A stretch of DNA of 64,000 nucleotides from Nocardioides panzhihuensis (GTDB taxonomy: Bacteria; Actinomycetota; Actinomycetes; Propionibacteriales; Nocardioidaceae), in assembly GCF_013408335.1 (NCBI RefSeq), contig NZ_JACBZR010000001.1, positions 4,565,501 to 4,629,500 of the forward strand, given 5' to 3'. Position numbers and translations under genes: made by a program. Numbering within the stretch: position 1 is the first letter of the stretch; the number at the start of each line of letters is the position of its first letter. This document shows positions 8,071-16,660 of the stretch, one piece after another. Below the pieces are notes generated by a model. The model ran no database searches, was not told the DNA's origin, and was given only the letters and a program-made list of their open reading frames with translations.

Positions 8071-9083
8071 CGCTTCCCTCCCGGCACACAGTCGCGGGTG
8101 ACGTCGTTGTCGAGCACCGGCGCGTTGTTCTCGTCGAAGAGGCCGCAGCCGTAGACGTCGATCCAGGGGCCGTTGCTCATCGAGGCGCCGACGACGCGGT
8201 AGTAGGCGCCGATCTGGGAGAGCGCCTTGTCGAGGTGGTCCTGGTTGCGCTGCAGGATCACCGCCACCTGGTCGAGCTTCTCGAGCGCCGGCCGGAGCCG
8301 CTTCTGGTTGTCCTCGACCAGCCCGGAGACCTGCTTGGCGAGGTCGTCGGTGTAGGTGAGCATCTGGTGGATCGCCTGCCGGCGCGCGGCCAGCTCCTCG
8401 AGCAGCTTGTCGCCGTCCTCGATCAGGAGCCCGATCTCCTGGTTGCGCTCGGCGAGGGTGTCGGTGACCGTGGTCGTGGTCTTCATCAGCTCGGCCAGCT
8501 CCTGGTCCCGCGACGAGATCGTGCGGGAGAGCCGGGTGAGACCGGAGACCATGCCGCGTACGTCCTCGGGGGTGTCCTCGAAGACCTCCGAGAGGGCCTC
8601 CATCGACTCCTCGACCTGGGCCATGTCGATCTCTCCGACGGTCGTGGACAGATCGGAGAAGGCGGCGTTGACGTCGTAGGGGGTGGTGGTCCGGGAGACC
8701 GGGATCGGCTCGCGGAGATCTCCCGAGCCGCCCGGGTCCAGGGAGAGGAACTTGCGCCCGAGCAGCGTCTTCACCTTGATCGACGCGGTGGTCTGCGAGC
8801 CGAGCGTGACGTCCTTGGCGCGGAACCTGATCAGCACCTTGTCACCGTCGAGCTCGAGGGAGGACACCTCGCCGACCTTCACCCCGGCGACCCGCGCCTC
8901 GTCGCCGGGACGCAGCCCGGCGGCCTCGGCGAAGTAGGCCTCGTAGGTCTCGCCACCGCCGATGACGGGAAGATCCTCGGCGTTGAACGTGGCGAGGAAG
9001 ACGCCGGTCATGGCGACGATCCCGATCACCGCGATGACGATCTTGTTGCGTTCGGCGAACGACTTCGGATAGCGGGCCATCAT
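8067..9083 (-). CDS. MCE family protein (third, MceC position)
   Basis: 338 residues from ATG 9083 (MMARYPKSFAERNK), chosen because it overlaps the previous stop as ATGA; GTG 9089 and ATG 9080 are alternatives. An anchor helix (IVIAVIGIVAMTGVFLATF) precedes an MCE domain with GLRPGDEARVAGVKVGEVSS and TLLGRKFLSLDPGG, then a helical stalk. Two cysteines near the end (VYGCGLFDENN ... TRDCVPGGKR) could form a disulfide outside the membrane. Confidence 0.91.
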   Translation of the reverse strand: MMARYPKSFAERNKIVIAVIGIVAMTGVFLATFNAEDLPVIGGGETYEAYFAEAAGLRPGDEARVAGVKVGEVSSLELDGDKVLIRFRAKDVTLGSQTTASIKVKTLLGRKFLSLDPGGSGDLREPIPVSRTTTPYDVNAAFSDLSTTVGEIDMAQVEESMEALSEVFEDTPEDVRGMVSGLTRLSRTISSRDQELAELMKTTTTVTDTLAERNQEIGLLIEDGDKLLEELAARRQAIHQMLTYTDDLAKQVSGLVEDNQKRLRPALEKLDQVAVILQRNQDHLDKALSQIGAYYRVVGASMSNGPWIDVYGCGLFDENNAPVLDNDVTRDCVPGGKR

Positions 9084-10111
9084 TGGCACCTTCCTGCCGG
9101 CGAGTCCACACCGAGGTCGCCGTAGTAGCCCTCGGGTTTCGGGATCCGCCCGTCGATGGAGCAGATGTAGAAGTTGAGCCAGCCGCCGTAGGTGGCCATT
9201 CGGCCGATCTCGTCGGTCTTCCGGGGCATCGTGGTCATGAACTTCGTCAAGACCTCCTCGTTCTCGGCGAGGTTCCCCGAGAGGTCGCCGAGGGAGTCGA
9301 TCGAGTCGCGCAGCGGTTTGCGCCCCTCCTCCAGCAGCCCGGTCACGCTCTGGGAGAGCTCCCCCATCCCCTCGATGGTCGAGCCGAGGGTCTTGCGGTC
9401 CGCGGCCAGCCCGGAGACCAGACGCTGCAGCGTCACCAGGGTGGTGTCGAGCATCCCGGTGCGCTCACTGACCACCTCGAGGACCGAGTTGAGGTTGGTG
9501 ATCAGGTCGCCGATCACCTGGTCCCGGTCGGCGAGGGTCGAGGTCAGCGAGGCCGTCGAGGAGAGCAGCGACTCGACCGTCGCTCCCTCGCCCTGGAAGA
9601 CCGCGATGATCTGGGCGCTGAGGTTGTTGACGTCCTCGGGGTCGAGGAACTTGAACAGCGGCTGGAAGCCGTTGAAGAGCATCGTCAGGTCCAGCGCCGG
9701 CCGGGTCTCGTCGAGCGAGAACGTGTAACCGGCCCGCAACGGGTCGCCGCCTTGAGAGCCTGGCTCGAGGGCGATGTAGCGCTGCCCGATCAGGTTGCGG
9801 AACCGCAGCTCCGCCCGGGTCCCTTCGACCATCGGCGCCGACTCGGCCGCGGTGAAGACGACCTCGGCGGTGTCGTTGTGCCGCAGCCCGATGGACTGCA
9901 CGGTGCCGATCTTCACCCCTGCCATGCGCACGTCGTCGCCCTTGTTGAGGCTGGTCGCGTCGGTGAACAGCGCCGTGAACGTACGCCCCGACGAGGTCGT
10001 CCCGTTGGAGATCGTCGTCGCCAGCGCCGCCATCGCCAGGACCGTCACCAGCGCGAAGACCACCGACTTGGTGAGTGTCACCGCAACCGAGCCGCCAGTG
10101 CCGCTTCTCAT
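9080..10111 (-). CDS. MCE family protein (second, MceB position)
   Basis: 343 residues. A membrane helix (about 13-33) is followed by the MCE domain (FTDATSLNKGDDVRMAGVKI, then RFRNLIGQRYIALEPG) and a helical region with repeated Leu heptads. The C-terminus has the paired-cysteine pattern also seen in the third subunit (NFYICSIDG ... DSPAGRCQ). It is joined to the MceA-position gene by an ATGA overlap at 10108-10111. Confidence 0.92.
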   Translation of the reverse strand: MRSGTGGSVAVTLTKSVVFALVTVLAMAALATTISNGTTSSGRTFTALFTDATSLNKGDDVRMAGVKIGTVQSIGLRHNDTAEVVFTAAESAPMVEGTRAELRFRNLIGQRYIALEPGSQGGDPLRAGYTFSLDETRPALDLTMLFNGFQPLFKFLDPEDVNNLSAQIIAVFQGEGATVESLLSSTASLTSTLADRDQVIGDLITNLNSVLEVVSERTGMLDTTLVTLQRLVSGLAADRKTLGSTIEGMGELSQSVTGLLEEGRKPLRDSIDSLGDLSGNLAENEEVLTKFMTTMPRKTDEIGRMATYGGWLNFYICSIDGRIPKPEGYYGDLGVDSPAGRCQ

Positions 10112-11397
10112 CGCACGATCACCTCCGTGCCTCGCAGGGCCGGGCCGAGCAGCAGGCTCGACCAGGTCGGATACTCATCAGGTGCCATGCCTTCCGCTGG
10201 TGCCATCACCTCGGCGATCAGCTGGTTCTCGCCCTTGGAGTTCTGCTCCCCCAGCCCCGTGGTCGCACCGAAGGTGCGCACCCGGTCCGTCGGCGGCGCC
10301 TCGATCTGCTCGACCGTGTCCGCCGTGTCCGCCGTTCCGGTGACCGCCGGCTGGGTGCCGGTCCGGCCGGTGACGTACGGGCAACGCGGGCCGCCGGTGC
10401 GCAGCTTCGGGACGTAGCCGGGGCGATAGGGCTGCCGGATGTCGGAGACGCTGACCAGCGCGTGGACGCCGTGTTCGTCGGTCCCCTTGCCGAGGTTCTT
10501 GGCCATCGCCGGCGCGTAGTCGCGCAGCGCGCTGAACAGGCAGGGGAAGGACGAGGCGTACGGACTGACCGCGCGCAGCGCGTCGCGCGAGGTGTCGGAG
10601 AGCACCACGATCGTCTCGCGGTTGCGCTCGAGCCACCGGTCGGTGTCCGACGCCGTCGTGGTCACCGACCGGAACGTCTCGGCGAGCTGTCTCTGCTGGT
10701 CGACCAGGGTGCTCGCGGTGATCGTCATGGTGTCCAGCGCGTCCAGCAGGTCCGGCGCCGCCTCCTCGAAGTGGCCCGCGACCCGTCCCAGTGAGGCCAG
10801 GTCGTCGGTCAGCTGCGGCACCAGCGGGTTGAGCCTCTGCAGGTAGTCGGCCCACGCCGAGAAGGCCTCGCCGATGTCGTCGCCGTTGTCGCGCAGCATC
10901 GTGGCCAGCTCGCTCAGCGTCGCGTTGAGCTTGTGCGGCTGGATCGCCTTCAGGACGGGGAGCAGCTCGTCGAGCACCTGCTCCAGCTCGACCGCCTCGT
11001 CGGAACGGTCCTGCTCGATGACGTCGCCGGCCTCCAGCTCCGGCCCGCCCGCCGTGGGCTGCAGGGCGACGTAGCGCTCGCCGAAGAGGGTCTTGGGCAG
11101 CAGCCGGGCGGTGGTGTCGGTCGTCAGGTCGGAGAGGGCCGCCGGCTCCAGCGCCAGCGTCAGCTCGGCGCCGCCCTCGCGCGCCGAGACGGTGCGAACG
11201 GTGCCGACCGGCACCCCGCGCAGCTTGACGTCGGAGCCCTCCTGGAGGGCGTTGCCGAGGGTGCCGGTGGTCAGCGTGACCTCGGAGCGGTCCACGAAGG
11301 TCTGGTCGTAGGCGAGCCAGGCGCCGAGCCCCACCGCGGCCACCACAGCCAGGTAGCACAGGCCGAGGAACGCATCACGAACTCTCGAGAGGCTCAT
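10108..11397 (-). CDS. MCE family protein (first, MceA position)
   Basis: 429 residues from ATG 11397 (MSLSRVRDAFLG), which overlaps the permease stop by 4 nt; the upstream start giving MGRDDDGEDRG lies inside the permease gene. An anchor helix (about 9-29), an MCE domain with LQEGSDVKLRGVPVGTVRTV and KTLFGERYVALQP, a long helical stalk and a ~100-residue low-complexity end follow in order. It is the first substrate-binding subunit after the permeases, the usual MceA place. Confidence 0.92.
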   Translation of the reverse strand: MSLSRVRDAFLGLCYLAVVAAVGLGAWLAYDQTFVDRSEVTLTTGTLGNALQEGSDVKLRGVPVGTVRTVSAREGGAELTLALEPAALSDLTTDTTARLLPKTLFGERYVALQPTAGGPELEAGDVIEQDRSDEAVELEQVLDELLPVLKAIQPHKLNATLSELATMLRDNGDDIGEAFSAWADYLQRLNPLVPQLTDDLASLGRVAGHFEEAAPDLLDALDTMTITASTLVDQQRQLAETFRSVTTTASDTDRWLERNRETIVVLSDTSRDALRAVSPYASSFPCLFSALRDYAPAMAKNLGKGTDEHGVHALVSVSDIRQPYRPGYVPKLRTGGPRCPYVTGRTGTQPAVTGTADTADTVEQIEAPPTDRVRTFGATTGLGEQNSKGENQLIAEVMAPAEGMAPDEYPTWSSLLLGPALRGTEVIVR

Positions 11398-12236
11398 CCC
11401 GCGATCCTCACCGTCGTCGTCGCGCCCCACATCGCCATCGACAGCGCCAGGTCGAGCAGCGCGACGACCACGATGGTCCGTCGCACCGAGCGCCCGACCG
11501 CGATCCCGACCCCGGAGGGTCCGCCGCTGGCGTAGAAGCCCAGCCGGCAGTGGATCAGGATGATCAGGATCGAGAAGATCAGCACCTTCCCGAACGAGAG
11601 CAGGATGTCGATGGGCGGCAGGAAGAGCTGGAAGTAGTGGTCGTACGTCCCGGCCGACTGCCCGTGGAAGTAGACCGTCACCAGTCGCGAGCCGGCGTAG
11701 GACGTCAGCAACCCGACGACGTAGAGCGGGATGATCGCGACGAAGCCGGCGACCACCCGGGTGGAGACCAGGTAGGGGATCGTGCCGAGCCCCATCACCT
11801 TGACCGCGTCGATCTCCTCGTTGATCCGCATCGCGCCGAGCTGGGCGGTGAACCCGGCTCCGACGGTGGCCGACATCGCCAGTGCCGCCACCAGCGGGGC
11901 GATCTCACGGGTGTTGAAGTAGGCGGAGATGAACCCGTTGAGGGTCGAGGTGCCGATCTGGTCGAGCGCTGCGTACCCCTGCATGCCGACGACCGTGCCG
12001 ACGAAGATGCTCATCCCCGTCATCACCCCGATCGTGCCGCCGATGACCGCGAGCGCGCCGGTGCCGAAGGAGACCTCGGAGAGGATCCGGAGGATCTCGC
12101 GCGGGTAGTTCCTGATCGCCGACGGGATGCCGACCAGCACCTTGCCGTAGAACCGGATGTCCCGGCCGCTCTGGACGAGCCCGTCGAGCGAGCGGTCCAA
12201 CCGCGACCGCTTCTTCACCACATCGACGGTCGCCAT
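11394..12236 (-). CDS. MlaE/YrbE-type ABC permease (YrbEB position)
   Basis: 280-residue integral membrane protein of the MlaE family with about five helices. It carries the EIAPLVAALAMSATVGAGFTAQLGAMRINEEIDA segment (near residues 110-145) typical of YrbE proteins, where the EQ/E loop contacts the ATPase. It forms the inner-membrane channel of the Mce importer with the permease half of the upstream fusion gene. The ATG shares one base with the preceding stop (TGATG). Confidence 0.93.
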   Translation of the reverse strand: MATVDVVKKRSRLDRSLDGLVQSGRDIRFYGKVLVGIPSAIRNYPREILRILSEVSFGTGALAVIGGTIGVMTGMSIFVGTVVGMQGYAALDQIGTSTLNGFISAYFNTREIAPLVAALAMSATVGAGFTAQLGAMRINEEIDAVKVMGLGTIPYLVSTRVVAGFVAIIPLYVVGLLTSYAGSRLVTVYFHGQSAGTYDHYFQLFLPPIDILLSFGKVLIFSILIILIHCRLGFYASGGPSGVGIAVGRSVRRTIVVVALLDLALSMAMWGATTTVRIAG

Positions 12237-14005
12237 CAGGCACCCTTCCCAGGAACGAGCTCGAGATAGAGCATGGTGATCACGGTGTTGACGAAGAAGA
12301 GCAGCATGAAGGTGACGACGACCGACTGGTTGACCGCTTCACCCACCCCCTTCGGCCCGGGCTTGGTGTTGAGCCCACAGAACGCGGCGACGAGACCGGC
12401 GATCAGCCCGAAGAGGACCGCCTTGATCTCGCCCACCCATAGGTCAGAGAGCTGAGCGAGGGCGGTGAAGGAGGAGAGGTACGCCCCGGGCGTACCGCCC
12501 TGGATGATGACGTTGAAGAAGTAGCCGCCCAGGACGCCGACGACGCTGACCAGACCGTTGAGCAGCACCGCCGCGAGCACGCAGGCGAGCACGCGTGGCA
12601 CGACGAGCGCCTGGATCGGGTCGACCGCGATCACTCGCATCGCGTCGATCTCGTCTCGGATCGTCCGTGATCCCAGGTCGGCACAGATCGCCGCCCCGCC
12701 GGCCCCCGCGATGACCAGCGACGTCACGATCGGCGCGGCCTGTTGCACGACGGCGAGGACGGAGGCGGCTCCGGTGAAGGACTGTGCCCCGATCTGCACC
12801 GTCAGCGTGCCGAGCTGCAGCGCGATCACCGCTCCGAAGGGGATCGCGACCAGCATCGCCGGGATCCAGGAGACGGAGGTGACGAACCAGAACTGGTCGA
12901 GCAGCTCGCGGGCTGCGAAGGGTCGCCGGAAGGCGGCTCGGAAGGTGTCCAGACCCAGCGCGAAGAGCGCCCCGACCTTGTCGAGGCCCCGGCTGACCGG
13001 GTCCTTGGTCTTGACCGCCGCCGGGGCTCGGTCAACCTCGTCGTCATCGGCGGTGTAGAGCGCCGCGGCTCCGCTCGCGACCCGGTCCGCGTGTCGCGCC
13101 GCCCCCTCGCGAGGCGCGCCGCTGGCCGGGGCGAGCTGGCGGGGCAGCACCTCGATGGCGCGGGCACCGGCGCGCACGGTCGCCACTCCCCCGGCGGGGT
13201 AGTAGGCCTGGCCCTCGACGTAGTCGTCGTTGACGCCGTGGTCGGTCTCCTCGCTCATCCCGATCGGCCCGATCGGGTCACCGCTCATGAACTGCGAGAC
13301 GACCGGGTGGTCGGTGAGCAGGAACTCCTCCCGCGGGCCGTACATCACCAGCCGGCGCCGATAGAGCATGCCGAGGTTGTCCGGGAGCGTACGCGCCAGC
13401 TCGATGTTGTGGGTGACCACCAGCATCGTGGCGTCGGTGGCCGCGTTGACGTCGACGAGGAGCTGAGCGAGGTTGGCGGTACGCACCGGGTCGAGCCCCG
13501 AGTCGGGCTCGTCGCACAGGATGATCGAGGGCTCGGTGACCAGCGAGCGGGCCAGGCCCGCACGCTTCCGCATCCCGCCGGAGATCTCGCCGGGCAGCTT
13601 GTGCTCCTGGCCCATCAGGCCGACCAGGTCGAGCTTGTCGCATGCGATCTGCTTGATCTCCGACTCGCGCTTTCGAGTGTGGGCGCGCAGCGGGAAGGCG
13701 ACGTTGTCGAAGACGCTCATCGAACCGAACAGCGCGCCGTCCTGGAAGAGCACGCCGAACCGCTTGCGCAGCTCTTGGCGCTGGGACTCGCGCGCCTTGA
13801 CCATGTCGACACCGTCGACCAGGCAGATTCCGGCCTCGGGCCGCAACAGCCCCATCAGCGATTTCAGGAATACCGACTTGCCGGTGCCCGAGGGGCCCAG
13901 CAGTGCGGTGATCTCGCCCTGGGGCAGCGTGAGGGTCACGTCGCTCCAGATGTTCTGGGACCCGAAGCTCTTGGTGAGTCCGGTGACCTCCACGGTGCCG
14001 CCCAT
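12236..14005 (-). CDS. Fused Mkl/MlaF-type ATPase and MlaE/YrbE permease
   Basis: A 589-residue two-domain protein. The N-terminal ABC ATPase shows Walker A GPSGTGKS at 37-44, signature ISGGMRKRAG at 141-150 and Walker B IILCDEP at 161-167. A ~90-residue hydrophilic linker follows (about 255-345). The C-terminal half (about 345-589) is a complete YrbE permease with the GAGGAAICADLGSRTIRDE helix-loop. In mycobacteria Mkl and YrbEA are separate genes, so this fusion fixes ATPase and permease stoichiometry. It is the first gene of the mce operon, with GGAGG upstream of ATG 14005. Confidence 0.93.
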   Translation of the reverse strand: MGGTVEVTGLTKSFGSQNIWSDVTLTLPQGEITALLGPSGTGKSVFLKSLMGLLRPEAGICLVDGVDMVKARESQRQELRKRFGVLFQDGALFGSMSVFDNVAFPLRAHTRKRESEIKQIACDKLDLVGLMGQEHKLPGEISGGMRKRAGLARSLVTEPSIILCDEPDSGLDPVRTANLAQLLVDVNAATDATMLVVTHNIELARTLPDNLGMLYRRRLVMYGPREEFLLTDHPVVSQFMSGDPIGPIGMSEETDHGVNDDYVEGQAYYPAGGVATVRAGARAIEVLPRQLAPASGAPREGAARHADRVASGAAALYTADDDEVDRAPAAVKTKDPVSRGLDKVGALFALGLDTFRAAFRRPFAARELLDQFWFVTSVSWIPAMLVAIPFGAVIALQLGTLTVQIGAQSFTGAASVLAVVQQAAPIVTSLVIAGAGGAAICADLGSRTIRDEIDAMRVIAVDPIQALVVPRVLACVLAAVLLNGLVSVVGVLGGYFFNVIIQGGTPGAYLSSFTALAQLSDLWVGEIKAVLFGLIAGLVAAFCGLNTKPGPKGVGEAVNQSVVVTFMLLFFVNTVITMLYLELVPGKGA

Positions 14006-14117
14006 CGCGGGACCTCCCTGTTTCTGCCGTTGTGGGGTGCGTCAACGATCGGACAGTACGTGTGGCCCCGGTCACAGGGGAGAGATAAATCGATCGAGGG
14101 TCAAATCAGTGCCGTGT

Positions 14118-14137
14118 TTTGTCATGCGCATGACAAA
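14118..14137. promoter_or_regulatory. Perfect 20-bp palindrome in the mce / PucR divergent promoter region
   Basis: TTTGTCATGC followed directly by its exact complement. It lies 112 bp from the mce operon start and 157 bp from the divergent regulator start, the right place for an operator controlling both. Which protein binds it is unknown; the divergent PucR-type regulator is the first candidate. Confidence 0.65.
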
Positions 14138-14294
14138 TCAGCCCGGCCGAAACCCGGTGCACCTACCCCGTTCGGCCGCACGGCGGCACAGTCGTACCGA
14201 ATTTCAGGGGCAGGCAAGGCAAAGGCGTGCCATGGTGGTCGATACCTTCTCGGGCTTGTTGGACGAAGGAGCATGACGTGCAGCGGAGCACGAT

Positions 14295-15515
14295 ATGACG
14301 CAGACCCAGCGGTCTCCCGGTCTTCCTGGGTCGGCCGTGTGGATGCTGAAGAGCCTGGAGAGCGAGGTGCGGCCGATCGCTCTCCAGATCACCCGTCACC
14401 TGCGCGAGAGCCTGCCCGCTGAGACCGAGGGCTTCGAGGAGATCATCTTCACCGCCGTGCACGGCGCGATGTCGCACTTCATCGACCTCGGCCTCGGGCG
14501 AGCCGCGCCCTACACCGCGATCGACGACCACTTCCGCAAGGTCGGCTTCCGGGTCGCCGCTCTCGGTGAGGCCCGGGCCATCGTCGACGGGGGCATCGAC
14601 ATGGCCACCACCGAGCTCTGGGACGAGCTGCGCCGCCGGGCGGTCGAGAACGAGCTCTCCGCGGCGGCGCTGAACGCGCTCAACGAGATGATGACGGCGT
14701 ACGTCGACCACCTGACCGCTCAGGTCACGGCCGGTTTCGAGGCCGGCACCGAGGCGCGCGACCAGGACAACGACGTCGCCCGAGCGCGGCTGATCGATCG
14801 CATGCTGTCGGGCGCCTCCGCCGCCGAGATGGAGGTGCAGGCGGCGCTGGGCGAGTGGGACCTGCCCGAGAAGGTGACGGTCATGGCGGTCGAGCTGCGA
14901 GACGGCGGCCGGATCGCCGCCGACGCCCTGTCCGCCACCGCCCTCACCCGCCGTCGTGAGCCCACCCAGGTGGTGATCTGCCCGCCTCACGACGCCGCAG
15001 CCATCACCAAACAGGTGCGGGCAGCAGCCGGGCCGAAGTCCCGGGTCTCGGTCTGCTGGCCGGTGCCGCCCGAGGATGTCCCCGCCGCCTGGCGCTGGGC
15101 CAACCGTGCCCTGGCGCTGGTCAACGCACGGGTCATCCCGGCCAAACCGGTCATCGACTGCCTCGCCTACCGCACCGAGATCTGGCTCCACGCCGAGCCG
15201 GTGATGCGCCGTCAGCTCGCCCAGGAGCTGCTCGAGCCGCTTCTGGCGGAGTCGGAGAACTCCCGCGAGATCCTCACCGAGACCCTGCTGGTCTGGCTCG
15301 AGACCCGGGAGAGCGCGCCGGCGATCGCGGCCGTGCTCGGGGTGCACCCGCAGACGATCCGCTATCGCTGGAAGCGGATCAACGAGCTCTTCGGTGAGTC
15401 TCTGCGCGACCCCGAGTTCGTCACCCAGCTCCTCCTGCTGCTCAAGGCGAGCGTGCCGCTCTGGGTCGCCGGTGACCAGAGCGACTTCGACCGCTACCAG
15501 CAGCAGACCGGATGA
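14295..15515 (+). CDS. PucR/CdaR-type helix-turn-helix transcriptional regulator
   Basis: 406 residues. The C-terminal end has the PucR HTH_30 pattern (ILTETLLVWLETRESAPAIA ... VLGVHPQTIRYRWKRINELFGESL, roughly residues 325-375). The middle resembles the GGDEF-like fold of CdaR regulators, and the N-terminus is an all-helical sensor-like domain. ATG 14295 follows CGGAG. Divergence from the mce operon, with a palindrome between, suggests it controls lipid import. The effector is unknown. Confidence 0.85.
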   Translation: MTQTQRSPGLPGSAVWMLKSLESEVRPIALQITRHLRESLPAETEGFEEIIFTAVHGAMSHFIDLGLGRAAPYTAIDDHFRKVGFRVAALGEARAIVDGGIDMATTELWDELRRRAVENELSAAALNALNEMMTAYVDHLTAQVTAGFEAGTEARDQDNDVARARLIDRMLSGASAAEMEVQAALGEWDLPEKVTVMAVELRDGGRIAADALSATALTRRREPTQVVICPPHDAAAITKQVRAAAGPKSRVSVCWPVPPEDVPAAWRWANRALALVNARVIPAKPVIDCLAYRTEIWLHAEPVMRRQLAQELLEPLLAESENSREILTETLLVWLETRESAPAIAAVLGVHPQTIRYRWKRINELFGESLRDPEFVTQLLLLLKASVPLWVAGDQSDFDRYQQQTG

Positions 15516-15522
15516 CCTCGGG

Positions 15523-16548
15523 GTGATCGTGGTGATGCTGGAGCTGGTCGTTCTCGCGGTCGGGGCGTTGGCGGCGTACGTCCTGGGAGCGCGGTTTCCG
15601 CGCGTCGTCGCAGGCTGGGTCGGGCGCCAGTCCGGGATCGAGGCGGTGCCCGGACCCGCGTGGGCGTCGGCCGCGAAGGTCGATGCGGTGGTGCTCGACC
15701 GGTGGGGCACGGTGACGACCGGCAGGCTGAAGGTGACCACGGTCGACCCGTTGGACCCCGACCATGTCCGCAACCTGCGCTGGTTCGCGGGTGCGCTGGA
15801 GCACGAGGCCGAGGGCCGGCTGGCCCGGGCGATCGCCCGGCTCTCGCCCCGGGGCAAGGTGAGCGGCTTCGAGGAGGTGCCGGGCTGTGGCGTGCAGGGA
15901 TCGGTCGACAGGCATCCGGTACGCGTCGGACGGCCCGCCTGGGTCGGCATGGCCGAGCGCAACGACCTCGGTGTGGTCGTCGGGGTCGAGCTGGACGGGC
16001 GACCCTTGGGCTACCTCGTCGTCGGCGACGAGCCCCGCGAGAACGCGCGGACGGCGATCTCCCGGCTCTCCGCGCTCGGAGTCACCCCGGTGCTGGTCTC
16101 CGACGACACCGCCCGCAACACCGAGCATCTGGCCGAGGCGTGCGGGATCGAGCGCTCTCATCCCGAGATCGCGCCCGAGAAGCGCGCCCGGCTCGTCGCC
16201 GAGCTCCAGGAGCAGGGGCACGTGGTGGCCGTCGTGAGCTCTCGCCCGGAGGACGCCGAGGCGCAGGCAGCGGCCGACCTGGCGGTGGGCGGGGATGGCG
16301 GCGTACGCCTGCAGGATCTCGACGTCAGCCGGGTCACCGCCCTGCTCTCGACGGCACGCGGGGTGGTCGCGGGGTCTCGGCTCGCCCGGCCGCTCGGACC
16401 GGTGCCCGCGCTGGTCGGCCTGGGGTTGGCGGTGCTCGGTCTCGGGTCGGTGGTCGTCGCGGCGATCTGTGCGCTGCTGTGCCTGGTGACGGCCGCCGCG
16501 GTGGGGACGATCAGCGTGATGCGGGCCGGAAACTTGTCACCTACGTGA
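15523..16548 (+). CDS. Degenerate P-type-ATPase-like HAD protein, membrane-tethered
   Basis: About 341 residues. One N-terminal helix is followed by a HAD domain laid out like the cytoplasmic part of a heavy-metal P-type ATPase, and then two C-terminal helices. The phosphorylation motif DKTGT reads DRWGT (VVLDRWGTVTTGRL), the TGDN segment reads VSDDT, and the GDGxNDA motif is replaced by SSRPEDAEA. The transport helices and metal-binding domains are absent. It is unlikely to pump ions; a regulatory or vestigial role is possible. GTG 15523 is 7 nt after the PucR-type stop; ATG 15535 is an alternative start. Confidence 0.7.
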   Translation: MIVVMLELVVLAVGALAAYVLGARFPRVVAGWVGRQSGIEAVPGPAWASAAKVDAVVLDRWGTVTTGRLKVTTVDPLDPDHVRNLRWFAGALEHEAEGRLARAIARLSPRGKVSGFEEVPGCGVQGSVDRHPVRVGRPAWVGMAERNDLGVVVGVELDGRPLGYLVVGDEPRENARTAISRLSALGVTPVLVSDDTARNTEHLAEACGIERSHPEIAPEKRARLVAELQEQGHVVAVVSSRPEDAEAQAAADLAVGGDGGVRLQDLDVSRVTALLSTARGVVAGSRLARPLGPVPALVGLGLAVLGLGSVVVAAICALLCLVTAAAVGTISVMRAGNLSPT

Positions 16549-16660
16549 GTAATTTCGGCCCAAGTCTGCCCCGACCTCGCTGAAAGCATTGTGGCGGGGC
16601 TCACATCCGTGGCTGGATCGATGTCGTCGATCTGTGCCCCACCCGAGGATGTGACCGAGG

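Noticed and set aside
14163..15962. 599-residue minus-strand frame over the PucR regulator
   Set aside because: Shadow of the PucR-type gene and the following HAD gene; no coherent domain.
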